Shown one piece after another: positions 16,425 to 24,343 of a DNA stretch of 64,000 bases (its first letter is position 1; each line of letters starts with the position of its first letter). The translations under genes were made by a program, and so were the position numbers. Source of the DNA: CBDCRK01 sp965220955 (GTDB taxonomy: Bacteria > Desulfobacterota > Binatia > Bin18 > CBDCRK01); the NCBI GenBank assembly GCA_965220955.1, contig CBDCRK010000047.1, positions 114,411 to 178,410 on the forward strand, in the 5' to 3' direction. A model generated the notes under the pieces. It did no database searches and was not told the DNA's origin. It worked only from the letters and a program-made list of their open reading frames with translations.

Positions 16425-17105
16425 TTAATCTGATGAGCCTGAGCCAATATCTGCCGCCTTAGCTTCAATCAGAGATCCCAGAGGTGAATCAGGATAAAGA
16501 CTCATAAACTCTTGGTAAACTTCTGCCGCCTTAGCAGAATCGCTGATCTCTTCGTAAAGTCGTGCCTGTCCAAGTAGTGCTTCTCCAGTGAAAAACCCAC
16601 TTGAGGCAGCTGCTTGAGAATAAAAAGAGCGCGCTTCATCATAGTTACCATCATACTCACTTGCCTGAGCGAGACTCATAAGGGCAAGCTGATAAAGGTA
16701 ATCATCCTCAGAGGTTGTTTTTAAAAAATCTCTATAGACCTCGATCGCCTTGGCAAAAGATTTTTGTTGAACATAACAGTGTCCTAGATAAAGAAATGCT
16801 AGTTGGCCAGAGATGGTCTTGGGCCACTTGGAGATAACTTCAGAAAACTGATCAATAGCTCTGTGATAAGCGGAATCCCGATAAGCAGATAAAGCTTGCT
16901 GAAAGGTATGGTTCGCCCGTGCGCTAGTAAAATCCCAATACCACTGCCAACCAACCATTAGGAGTAATAATCCTCCAACAAAAAGTCCGGAGCTGAGTAA
17001 AACTTTTTTATAATTCTGTAAGAGTAAGAGTGACCTTCTAGCAAAGGATATGAACTCGTCAGGCTGCCGGATTTCCTTGCGAGTTACTTTTTTGGCTGAT
17101 GGCAT
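16425..17105 (-). CDS. Membrane-anchored TPR-repeat protein
   Basis: The 226-residue protein has a basic N-terminus, one membrane helix (VLLSSGLFVGGLLLLMVGW, about residues 37-55) and then four to five tetratricopeptide repeats, for example FQQALSAYRDSAYHRAIDQF, YLGHCYVQQKSFAKAIEVY and ALLGQARLYEEISDSAKAAEVY. The topology (short cytoplasmic tail, one anchor, periplasmic TPRs) matches YfgM/BamD-like helpers of envelope protein folding. It is followed by a bifunctional-nuclease-family gene upstream on the same strand, with 74 bp between. No single function is assigned. Confidence 0.85.
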   Translation of the reverse strand: MPSAKKVTRKEIRQPDEFISFARRSLLLLQNYKKVLLSSGLFVGGLLLLMVGWQWYWDFTSARANHTFQQALSAYRDSAYHRAIDQFSEVISKWPKTISGQLAFLYLGHCYVQQKSFAKAIEVYRDFLKTTSEDDYLYQLALMSLAQASEYDGNYDEARSFYSQAAASSGFFTGEALLGQARLYEEISDSAKAAEVYQEFMSLYPDSPLGSLIEAKAADIGSGSSD

Positions 17106-17179
17106 AGGTAATGGGCCGTGACCCGTTACACCTAAACAAAGGAAGGTATATGGAAGAAAAATTAGCTACAGATTTACGG

Positions 17180-17698
17180 TCACATCTTATACTTAAAGTC
17201 TTCTGGAGACATTTTTTCTAAGATTTCTGACCACTTATCTCGAGATACATTGGAAAGGTTGGTCTCTTTACTATCTTCTTCTAGCTGCTGCAGCACACTG
17301 GATGCCTCCAGTACCTTTTTCGCAACATAAATAGGGCTCTTGGTTCTCAGAGCCAGGGATATAGCATCACTGGGGCGTGAGTCAATCACAACATGTCGGT
17401 CTCCGATATTGAAATAAATCAACGCATAATAGGTATTATCACGTAGGTCTGTTACCTCTACACACTCCACTACCCCTCCAGTCTCGGAAATAAAATTTCT
17501 CAAAAGATCATGAGTCATAGGACGGGCCATCTTGATGCCTTCTAGCTCTGTGGCCATGGCCGTAGCCTCAACCAGACCAATCCAGATAGGAAGGTTGAGC
17601 TTGTTCTCAGTATCTTTGAGAACCACAATGGGGGTCTTGGTAACTGGATCCAATGTCAGACCGCCTACCGTCATGCGGATAAAGTTCTCACGCTCCAT
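17180..17698 (-). CDS. Bifunctional nuclease family (BFN/DUF151) protein
   Basis: The 172-residue protein carries the BFN core: VGGLTLDPVTKTPIVVLKD, LPIWIGLVEATAMATELEG, RPMTHDLLRN and the highly conserved VVIDSRPSDAISLALRTKSPIYV split over residues about 107-130. Proteins of this family have been reported to have DNase/RNase activity or to bind partners; in many bacteria it is a near-universal but poorly understood gene. Length and motifs are complete. It lies upstream of the TPR gene on the same strand. Confidence 0.9.
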   Translation of the reverse strand: MERENFIRMTVGGLTLDPVTKTPIVVLKDTENKLNLPIWIGLVEATAMATELEGIKMARPMTHDLLRNFISETGGVVECVEVTDLRDNTYYALIYFNIGDRHVVIDSRPSDAISLALRTKSPIYVAKKVLEASSVLQQLEEDSKETNLSNVSRDKWSEILEKMSPEDFKYKM

Positions 17699-17777
17699 AC
17701 CATCCCCCTTATCCCTAGCATCACTTCAATCAATTGTACCATACCAAGCCTAAAGGTCAATCCGCGACTTCTTGTTC

Positions 17778-19190
17778 TCAAACAGTAACTAATCTATCGA
17801 TGACGCGGTAGAGTTGGTTAAGATTACGACATTCCTCCACTAGATCGCAGTGTGGCATATAACGGTCCATCTCACTATCACCAAATCCCCAGGTAAGGCG
17901 ACTCTCTGGATTCAACCAGATCAACTGCTTGGCTCGCTGACGAATCTCCCGCAGCACCCACTCGTGAGGAAGATTGTAGTTGTTACGAGCATCCCCAAGT
18001 ACGAGGACCGTAGTCCGTTTGTTGATAGCTGAGAGAGAGTCACGGTGGAATGTACGGAACGCACTCCCAAAATCTGAATGGGCATACACATTGATAAGGT
18101 TGCCCCGCAAAGCCATATCAGTAGCCGCATGGATATCATTCTCCTCGAACAGCCTTGTAACCTCACCTATTTCTGAAACAAAGATAAAACTTCGAACCCT
18201 GGAGTAAAGATCTTGTAAGGAGTAAACAAACTGTAGCATAAAGCGCGATACGTTGCGCACCGAGTCGGAAACGTCACAGAGGATAATGATCTGTGGCTTC
18301 TCCTTCTTGCGCGTATCAAGCACAATGCGAAACGGTACCCCACCATACTGGAGGTTTTTCCGTAAGGTCTCTTGTAAATCAAGACGTCCCCGCTTGGCCT
18401 GCTTACGGCGAATTGAGACAATGTTCTTTAAGCGCTGCGCCAGCTTGACTACAGCTTCCCTCATACGGCGGATCTCATCCTCGGTAAGATAATAAAAACT
18501 CTTATCTGCCAGGCTGTTCATCCTCTGTTGCTCGCGTAACTGATGGTCCTTCTTCTCTAGCTCAGCACGGACATAGCTGCGAATAATATGCGAGAGATCT
18601 TGAAGACGACGGTCAAGATAAGCAAGAAACCGCTCCAACAATCTAGGATCGATTCCCGACTTCTCAAGGACATCTTTCAGCTCGGCTAGATCGCGAGTCA
18701 GGTCTCCTAGCCCTAAAGTATGGGCAAGCGAATTAGCAAACTGTCCTTCCTGAAAGGAACGCTCAATATTCTGCAGGTTGGCCTGCTCAGCCGCTTCCCG
18801 TAGCATTCGTTCCAGATGACCAGTGTTATTAGTCAGCAACGAGCGAGTGAGAGGAGAAAGATCCTTACCCATCTGTTTTAAAAGCTGTTCAAGCTGTTCA
18901 AGGAATTCTTGAAATTCTTCCTCAGACATATCCATCGCCCCTAGCGTTGAGGCGGTAGCCGACTTGATTATCTCACCCAATCCTGTGAAGTAGAGGTCAA
19001 ATAGCTCTTCATACACCGGCAAGTCGACAACCCTCTTCACCAGAGTTGAGCGCAAGGCATCTTTAAAAGTTTGCCGGTCAGCAATTCCCACTAACCCTAA
19101 GGCAGAAAGGGCTTCGAGGTTTTCTGCAGGAGACACCTTGACCCCGTTCTGCCGCAGGAGATGAGTAAATTCAATAATTTTATCATCCAT
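17778..19190 (-). CDS. CoxE-like VWA-domain protein (partner of the MoxR ATPase)
   Basis: The 470-residue protein has a helical N-terminal region and a C-terminal von Willebrand A domain. The metal site (MIDAS) is visible as CDVSDSV, with SDFGSAF and VLGDARNNYN as the other loops. Pairs of MoxR AAA+ ATPases with CoxE-like VWA proteins act as chaperone-like machines for metal or cofactor insertion, as in CoxDE for CO dehydrogenase. The MoxR gene begins the pair 25 bp upstream. No obvious client enzyme lies beside them. Confidence 0.9.
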   Translation of the reverse strand: MDDKIIEFTHLLRQNGVKVSPAENLEALSALGLVGIADRQTFKDALRSTLVKRVVDLPVYEELFDLYFTGLGEIIKSATASTLGAMDMSEEEFQEFLEQLEQLLKQMGKDLSPLTRSLLTNNTGHLERMLREAAEQANLQNIERSFQEGQFANSLAHTLGLGDLTRDLAELKDVLEKSGIDPRLLERFLAYLDRRLQDLSHIIRSYVRAELEKKDHQLREQQRMNSLADKSFYYLTEDEIRRMREAVVKLAQRLKNIVSIRRKQAKRGRLDLQETLRKNLQYGGVPFRIVLDTRKKEKPQIIILCDVSDSVRNVSRFMLQFVYSLQDLYSRVRSFIFVSEIGEVTRLFEENDIHAATDMALRGNLINVYAHSDFGSAFRTFHRDSLSAINKRTTVLVLGDARNNYNLPHEWVLREIRQRAKQLIWLNPESRLTWGFGDSEMDRYMPHCDLVEECRNLNQLYRVIDRLVTV

Positions 19191-19214
19191 AATTGATCTA
19201 TCATCTCACTTTTA

Positions 19215-20177
19215 TCAGTGAAGCAGGTCTTTATCAGTCTGCTCCGCCGGAACATCATCCTTGGCCTTTTGTTTTTGCAAGTAATCCTTTAACTCTGCCT
19301 CAGCCTTGCGAATATCCCCCTCATATTTAAGAACAGAGCTAAGTGTTTCATTAACCAGTGATTCGTCCAAGCGGTGAACATTCAGCAACGTCAGAGCCTT
19401 AGCCCAATCAAGAGTCTCGCTGATACTCGGAGTTTTTTTCAGATCCAGCTTACGTACGTTTTGCACTATTGTGACCACTTCCTCAGCCAAGCGATCAATA
19501 ATTCCTGGCACCTTTAGCCTGACAATCTCCAGCTCCTGCTGCCGTTCTGGAAAGTCAATATAGAGGTGAAGACAGCGCCGCTTAAGTGCGTCGGACATCT
19601 CACGAGAGTTGTTACTCGTGAGTACGACCAGAGGAATCTGATGGGCCTGGATGGTTCCCAACTCCGGCACACTGACCTGAAAATCACTCAACACTTCCAG
19701 CAAGAATGCCTCAAACTCACTATCTGACTTATCAACCTCATCAATGAGAAGGACCAGAGGCTGATCCGCCACAATGGCTCGCATCAAAGGCCGGGGCAAG
19801 AGAAAGCGATCAGAAAAAAAGACATTGTCTGCACTGGCAATACGATCTACAGCTTCTCCCAGGGTTGCCGTATCTTGCAGTGTCTCACTAATTTTCTCCT
19901 TAAGAATCTGCGTGTAAAGGAGCTGTTTGGCATACTCCCACTCATAGAGTGCTTTAGCTTCATCTAACCCTTCATAACACTGCAATCGGATAAGCTCACG
20001 ATTTAAGGACCCAGCCATTACCTTCGCCAGCTCAGTCTTACCCACTCCGGCCGGTCCTTCGACCAAAATTGGCTTTTGCAAATGGCTGGCCAAGTAGACC
20101 ACAGTAGCAATGCGGCGGTTGCAAATGTACTGCTGGTCACTAAATTTCTCAATCACATCTTCAATAGAACTAAACAT
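19215..20177 (-). CDS. MoxR-family AAA+ ATPase
   Basis: The 320-residue protein has Walker A GPAGVGKTELAKVMAG (about residues 36-51), Walker B LVLLIDEVDKSD, sensor 1 VVLTSNNSREMSDALKRR with the arginine finger, and the C-terminal lid. The ATG at 20177 is chosen because GGAGG lies four bases before it; a TTG 12 bases upstream overlaps that site. It forms a two-gene operon with the VWA gene. Expected role: ATP-driven remodelling of a metalloprotein or complex with its VWA partner. Confidence 0.92.
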   Translation of the reverse strand: MFSSIEDVIEKFSDQQYICNRRIATVVYLASHLQKPILVEGPAGVGKTELAKVMAGSLNRELIRLQCYEGLDEAKALYEWEYAKQLLYTQILKEKISETLQDTATLGEAVDRIASADNVFFSDRFLLPRPLMRAIVADQPLVLLIDEVDKSDSEFEAFLLEVLSDFQVSVPELGTIQAHQIPLVVLTSNNSREMSDALKRRCLHLYIDFPERQQELEIVRLKVPGIIDRLAEEVVTIVQNVRKLDLKKTPSISETLDWAKALTLLNVHRLDESLVNETLSSVLKYEGDIRKAEAELKDYLQKQKAKDDVPAEQTDKDLLH

Positions 20178-20256
20178 TAGGCCTCCCAAAAAATTTTCCC
20201 TAACCTAGCACAGCAACATTAGAAAGACAATGCAAATTCAAAGTCCCGGCAAACCC

Positions 20257-20285
20257 TTGCAACCATGGACCACAATTCGTATAAT
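20257..20285 (+). promoter_or_regulatory. Sigma-70-type promoter for the NRDE gene
   Basis: TTGCAA at 20257-20262 and TATAAT at 20280-20285 are separated by exactly 17 bp, close to the ideal housekeeping promoter. Transcription would begin near 20292, about 43 bp before the start codon at 20335. Confidence 0.7.
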
Positions 20286-20334
20286 CGTATAGCTCCTTTG
20301 CCTCAAAACCCAAAAGCCATCAACTACACAAAAC

Positions 20335-21120
20335 ATGTGCACCTTAGCCATATACTTTCAGGAAATCCCTCATTACCCGGTGGTAGTAGCCGCAAACCGC
20401 GATGAGTTGCTCAGTCGTCCATCCACTTCGCCAACCTTACTGTGGGAATCCCCATGCGTTGTAGGCGGCAAGGACCTCATTTCTGGCGGCACTTGGCTCG
20501 GGGTAAACTCAGCCGGGATGGTGGCTGGCGTGCTTAACCGTCGTTCAACCACTGCAGCTGACCCTAACAAGCGCTCGCGTGGCCGGCTCTGCCTCGAGGT
20601 ACTTAAGAGGCATAATCCCGCGGAGGCGCTTGCTTTCCTGGCTACGCAACGAGCTAAAGACTATAACCCTTTTAACCTGCTTATAGCGACCGCTACCTCA
20701 GCATATGTAGGGTACAGTCTCGTCGATACTATCAGTATCCAACCCCTCTGTCCCGGCCTTCATCTTCTTACCAACTTAAACCTCAACGATCCTACCTGCC
20801 CACGGATTTATCGTTCTTACCAACGTTTTGCCCAGGCAACCCAGATATTTCATCGCTCCGATTCTCTTACCGAGTTTTTCTCTTTACTGCACACAATTCT
20901 CTCTGACCACACAGATCCACTTGACCCCCGTGACCCCATCACCAGTGGCAGCCTCTGCATCCACTCTAACGGCTATGGCACCCATTCCTCCTCTTTGCTT
21001 GCTTATACCCCTGGGGCAAAAAGCTATCGCTACCTTTTTGCCCCAGGCGCGCCTTGTACAACCTCATACCATGAGATATCCTGGCCACCTGAGAAACTCT
21101 CAATTGGCAACTCGGGGTAG
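20335..21120 (+). CDS. NRDE (TANGO2-like) family protein
   Basis: The 261-residue protein begins MCTLAIYF, giving the N-terminal Cys-2 typical of the family, and contains VVAANRDELLSRPS, the NRDE motif. It continues with GGKDLISGGTWLGVNSAGMVAGVLNRR and ends with the expected strands. TANGO2-family proteins resemble N-terminal nucleophile hydrolases and have been linked to haem or lipid handling; no reaction is settled. No ribosome site is visible before the ATG, but a good promoter lies about 50 bp upstream. Confidence 0.92.
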   Translation: MCTLAIYFQEIPHYPVVVAANRDELLSRPSTSPTLLWESPCVVGGKDLISGGTWLGVNSAGMVAGVLNRRSTTAADPNKRSRGRLCLEVLKRHNPAEALAFLATQRAKDYNPFNLLIATATSAYVGYSLVDTISIQPLCPGLHLLTNLNLNDPTCPRIYRSYQRFAQATQIFHRSDSLTEFFSLLHTILSDHTDPLDPRDPITSGSLCIHSNGYGTHSSSLLAYTPGAKSYRYLFAPGAPCTTSYHEISWPPEKLSIGNSG

Positions 21121-21189
21121 CAACTCGAATCAGATAGCTTCTTATCCTTAGGTGTTTACACGAAGACCCCTTGTCGGGAGTTTTGTTGG

Positions 21190-21345
21190 TATTTATCCGG
21201 CGGGGGCATGACCTCAAAGGGGTGTATAAGGTTGTCCACACCTGCTGACGGATATGCCCATACAACTGGCGACGTCGTCGTTTGGGAATAAATACCACAT
21301 AACACTTGCAGTTCCATCTCGAATGCGCTAACAGGTGGAAAAACC
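21190..21345 (-). pseudogene. Fragment of an IS200/IS605-type TnpA transposase
   Basis: The minus strand reads RWNCKCYVVFIPKRRRRQLYGHIRQQ, the conserved opening of IS200/IS605 Y1 transposases (family form: KYHVVFIPKxRRKxLYG). Another frame then gives a short piece, EVMPPPDKYQ, that resembles sequences flanking the HUH region. The catalytic HUH pair and tyrosine are gone. It is a short dead relic between two genes. Confidence 0.65.
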
Positions 21346-21460
21346 AAAAAAGGATGGCTGGCAGCTGGCTATTTACAATGGGAGCGGAAGCGTGTTCAAG
21401 ATTACCAGGAAGATAGATTTTTGTTACGGTCACCAACTGCTCAACTATAAATGAATCAGC

Positions 21461-22462
21461 ATGCCGGTGACGCTGACTGTTCATGAATCTCAGTACCCCG
21501 CCCGGCTAGCCGAGCAACTCCGTCAGGGATTACGGACACGGAAACTGCCGATAAAGTTTTTGTATGACTCCCCGGCCCAAGCGCAACGCTGGTTGACATA
21601 CCATCAAGCGTATTCCCCTTCTCGGACAGAGCCCAATCTGGTAGCCCTCTATGAGCAATCGTTTGTTGCAGCCCTGCAAGCTCTGGGACGCTGTACACTC
21701 CACTATATCAGTCTAGGCTGCGGCGGCGGAAAGAAAGACGGGATGTTTTTGCACCAAGCAATGTTACGGGGTGAGGCACTGCTGTATACACCGATCGATG
21801 CGAGCACGGCGCTCGTGCTTGAGACCATGCTTCATATCCAAGATCTCTTTCCAAATATAACGAGCATGCCCCTGGTGGTCGATCTGGAAAGCGAGCCGGA
21901 GTTGGAGGCATTCCTGGAGCAGAACGAGACGATAGCAAGCCGGCGCCTGTTGTCGTGCTTCGGCATGATCCCGAACTTTGATTATCGTGCTCTCTTTTCT
22001 TACATACGACGTCTTATGCGCCCCGGCGATGTGCTGTTACTCTCCGCCAATCTCTCGCCAGGGCTGTATGTCAAAGCCAAATCACACATCCTGCCCCAAT
22101 ACGATAACCCCCTAGCATATGCTTGGTTCGCCGGTCTGCTTGACAGCCTGGGGATTCCAACATCGCAGATAGCTCTTACTACGTGTGGGCAACCCTTGCG
22201 CACGGATGGCCATCTGTGGCAGATTCAAACATACGCCAGATTCGTGCGACGTGTAACCTTGACGCTACACGAGGAATCGTTTGTCTTTGACGCCGGCGAA
22301 GAACTCCGCATGTTCTTTTCGAACCGCTTTACACCTCAGGTGATGCCGGAGGTCCTCGCGGCAGCCGGACTGACCATTGTCAAGACGTTTCTTTTTGACT
22401 CAGAGGAGGAAGCAATCTATCTTTGTACCTGCTCAGCCAAGATTCCAGGCGCCAGTCACTAG
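21461..22462 (+). CDS. EgtD-like SAM-dependent methyltransferase (Methyltransf_33 type)
   Basis: The 333-residue protein resembles the histidine-specific methyltransferase EgtD along its length. It has LRTRKLPIKFLYDSPAQAQRW and PSRTEPNLVALYE near the start, the SAM motif YISLGCGGGKKDG, and the C-terminal FDAGEELRMFFSNRFTPQ. In EgtD the last segment carries a Glu and a Ser that hold the histidine; here, by my alignment, the Glu position is Phe while the Ser is kept, so the substrate is probably not histidine. The gene runs towards, and overlaps by 30 bp, the minus-strand SDR gene of a pterin-like cluster. No ergothioneine partner genes (EgtB, EgtC) are present. Confidence 0.75.
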   Translation: MPVTLTVHESQYPARLAEQLRQGLRTRKLPIKFLYDSPAQAQRWLTYHQAYSPSRTEPNLVALYEQSFVAALQALGRCTLHYISLGCGGGKKDGMFLHQAMLRGEALLYTPIDASTALVLETMLHIQDLFPNITSMPLVVDLESEPELEAFLEQNETIASRRLLSCFGMIPNFDYRALFSYIRRLMRPGDVLLLSANLSPGLYVKAKSHILPQYDNPLAYAWFAGLLDSLGIPTSQIALTTCGQPLRTDGHLWQIQTYARFVRRVTLTLHEESFVFDAGEELRMFFSNRFTPQVMPEVLAAAGLTIVKTFLFDSEEEAIYLCTCSAKIPGASH

Positions 22463-23155
22463 GAGATTGGTGCCTGAAACGTAACATGCCTGTTCGGACA
22501 AGAGATAATCCAGCGCCCCCAACACATCCTCAAACCGTCCCTTCCGCCCTGCCGGCAGGTATGTAGGGGGGCAGTCGACGCTGCGTTCCAGAAACCCCGG
22601 GGAAATCATATTGACCGTGATACCCTTCGGCATTAGGAGCTGTGCATAGCTCCGCGTCAATATATGCAACCCCAGTTTGCCAATATGATAGGGCGTAGCC
22701 ATAATGTGCCCTTCAATGCGATCACACGCCGAATCTCCCAGATTGATGACGCGACTTGCAGGTCTGGAAGCCTCCAGAAGAGGCAGGGCCAGCTGGGTGA
22801 GATGAAACGCGGCGGTGCAATTCAGAGCTAGGGCATACTCCCATTGCTCGATCGTAACATGGGGTAGGCGCTCCATCACATACCAGCCCAGATTGTTGAC
22901 TAGCAGGTGGAGCTCAGACGTGACGACGGTGATACGCTGAAACAGGTGTTCGCGTTCATCACGGCGGGATAGATCGGCCTGTAGGCTAAGGGCCTGGCCA
23001 CCTGCAGCGGTAATCTCCGCCTGTAATGCCTCAGCATCCTGCTGGCTCGTATAGCAGTGAATAAACACGAAGTAGTGCTGACGGGCAAGATGCTGCACGA
23101 TGGCCCGACCCAGTCCCTGGGCCCCAGCAGTCACAAGAGCATAGCGGTGCGTCAT
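22433..23155 (-). CDS. Short-chain dehydrogenase/reductase, possibly pteridine-reductase-like
   Basis: The 240-residue protein is a classical SDR. The nucleotide motif is TAGAQGLGRA instead of the usual TGxxxGxG. NNLGWYV stands for NNAG, the catalytic Ser is in INLGDSACDR, and the Tyr/Lys pair is YHIGK. SDRs near dihydropteroate-synthase-like genes are often FolM/PTR1-type pteridine reductases, and the overall look is consistent, but the substrate is inferred from context. Its start overlaps the stop of the dihydropteroate-synthase-like gene by 4 bp, so both belong to one operon. Confidence 0.82.
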   Translation of the reverse strand: MTHRYALVTAGAQGLGRAIVQHLARQHYFVFIHCYTSQQDAEALQAEITAAGGQALSLQADLSRRDEREHLFQRITVVTSELHLLVNNLGWYVMERLPHVTIEQWEYALALNCTAAFHLTQLALPLLEASRPASRVINLGDSACDRIEGHIMATPYHIGKLGLHILTRSYAQLLMPKGITVNMISPGFLERSVDCPPTYLPAGRKGRFEDVLGALDYLLSEQACYVSGTNLLVTGAWNLG

Positions 23156-24048
23156 GGCTCGTACATATCCATCACTTGGCGGATCCGATGTACTGTACGG
23201 ATCTCGTGTGAACGGATAACATGCGTACCCCCAAGAAGTGCCAGAACACTGAAAAAGGGCTCCGCTGCACGCCGTCCGTCCTCTAAAAAAATTTCTGACG
23301 CATGCGGCAAAATATTGAACGTAGGATAGCCCAGCTCGTGCAAGCGGAAACAGTGCACGAAGGTACGAAGTTGATAGTTAACGCGCAGACGACCATCCTG
23401 CAGGTTGGCATAATAAAAACCGAGGCCGGGATCGAGAAAGCACTTGGTGAGCCCCATCTGCTCTGCTATGGCAGTCAGATTATGAAAATAGCTGCTGAGA
23501 CCTTCAAGCATATCGTCGTGTAACTGAAAGCTCGAGACATCCCGCACAGTTGGCCCTTGTACATAACACAGGATAACAGCCGTGTCGTAGCGCACAGCGA
23601 TCTTGAACACCTCATTGTGGTACAGCATCCCGGTAAGATTCAAGACATCAGCACCAACCCTGGCACAGGATTCTAGCACTTCAGGGAGATAGCTTTCGAC
23701 TGAGACCAGTATGCGGCGGGCTTTCAAGGCTTCCACCACAGGCAGCAAGCGATCCAATTGCCGTCGTATATTGGCCCTACGGGCATCTGGCAGTGTCGAT
23801 TCAGCCCCGACATCGACAATGTCCGCGCCATCTTTGGAGAGCATCTCGGCGCGGGCAATCGCCTCTTCCGTAGTGGCACACACACTTTCCCGATACCATG
23901 AATCGGCGGACAGATTGATCACTCCCACCAGATACCGATAGCGATTAAAATCAAAAAAACGCTCGCCAATAGTAAACGTCCTCACTGGCTTGCCAAGCGC
24001 ATCCCGATACTTTGCGAGTACATCGTTGAGAACCTGGTAATCAAGCAT
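23152..24048 (-). CDS. Divergent dihydropteroate-synthase-like (pterin-binding) protein
   Basis: The 298-residue protein is a TIM-barrel of the dihydropteroate synthase family. Recognisable pterin-site segments are LVGVINLSADSW (family: GIxNxTPDSF), GADIVDVGAESTLPDA and FLDPGLGFYYANLQD. The loop that normally reads SRKS is replaced by PHASEI, and the C-terminal RVHD-type motif reads HVIRSHEI. Loss of the SRKS lysine makes true dihydropteroate synthesis doubtful; a related pterin or one-carbon reaction is more likely. It is the middle gene of a SDR/DHPS-like/QueC-like minus-strand run. Confidence 0.8.
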   Translation of the reverse strand: MLDYQVLNDVLAKYRDALGKPVRTFTIGERFFDFNRYRYLVGVINLSADSWYRESVCATTEEAIARAEMLSKDGADIVDVGAESTLPDARRANIRRQLDRLLPVVEALKARRILVSVESYLPEVLESCARVGADVLNLTGMLYHNEVFKIAVRYDTAVILCYVQGPTVRDVSSFQLHDDMLEGLSSYFHNLTAIAEQMGLTKCFLDPGLGFYYANLQDGRLRVNYQLRTFVHCFRLHELGYPTFNILPHASEIFLEDGRRAAEPFFSVLALLGGTHVIRSHEIRTVHRIRQVMDMYEP

Positions 24049-24244
24049 GGGCAGCCCTTCTTCGACACTCCCACCCCTGAGTTGCGCTCATTGCCCTCGG
24101 AGAGCCGCTGTTCGAGAGCCAGTATAACTCCGCCTTCCATACTAACCCGGCTTGGATGTAAAGTGGAAAAATCTGCCGATATTGTAGGACAAGATCTGCA
24201 AGCAGAACGCAGCTATCTACCCCTCCACTCATAAGCACACACAC
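24041..24244 (-). pseudogene. Truncated QueC/ExsB-like PP-loop ATPase
   Basis: The 67-residue frame starts with GTG at 24244 behind AGGAGG (24250-24255). It reads VCVLMSGGVDSCVLLADLVL, an intact ATP-pyrophosphatase P-loop (SGGxDS), and then FPLYIQAGLVWKAELYWL, as in QueC-like proteins. After that the similarity stops and a short unrelated tail runs into the start of the downstream gene (8-bp overlap). QueC proteins are about 220 residues and need C-terminal cysteines for zinc, which are missing. It is either a deletion relic or a shortened protein; the well-placed ribosome site suggests the loss is recent. Confidence 0.65.
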
Positions 24245-24343
24245 CCTATCCTCCTGAAAACCTTTTTTTCCATTAGTCCCTCTCAAAGCAAACAGATCTT
24301 GAGACAGAGATAAGAAAACTGCAGCCCAACGCGCGCTCTGCAG

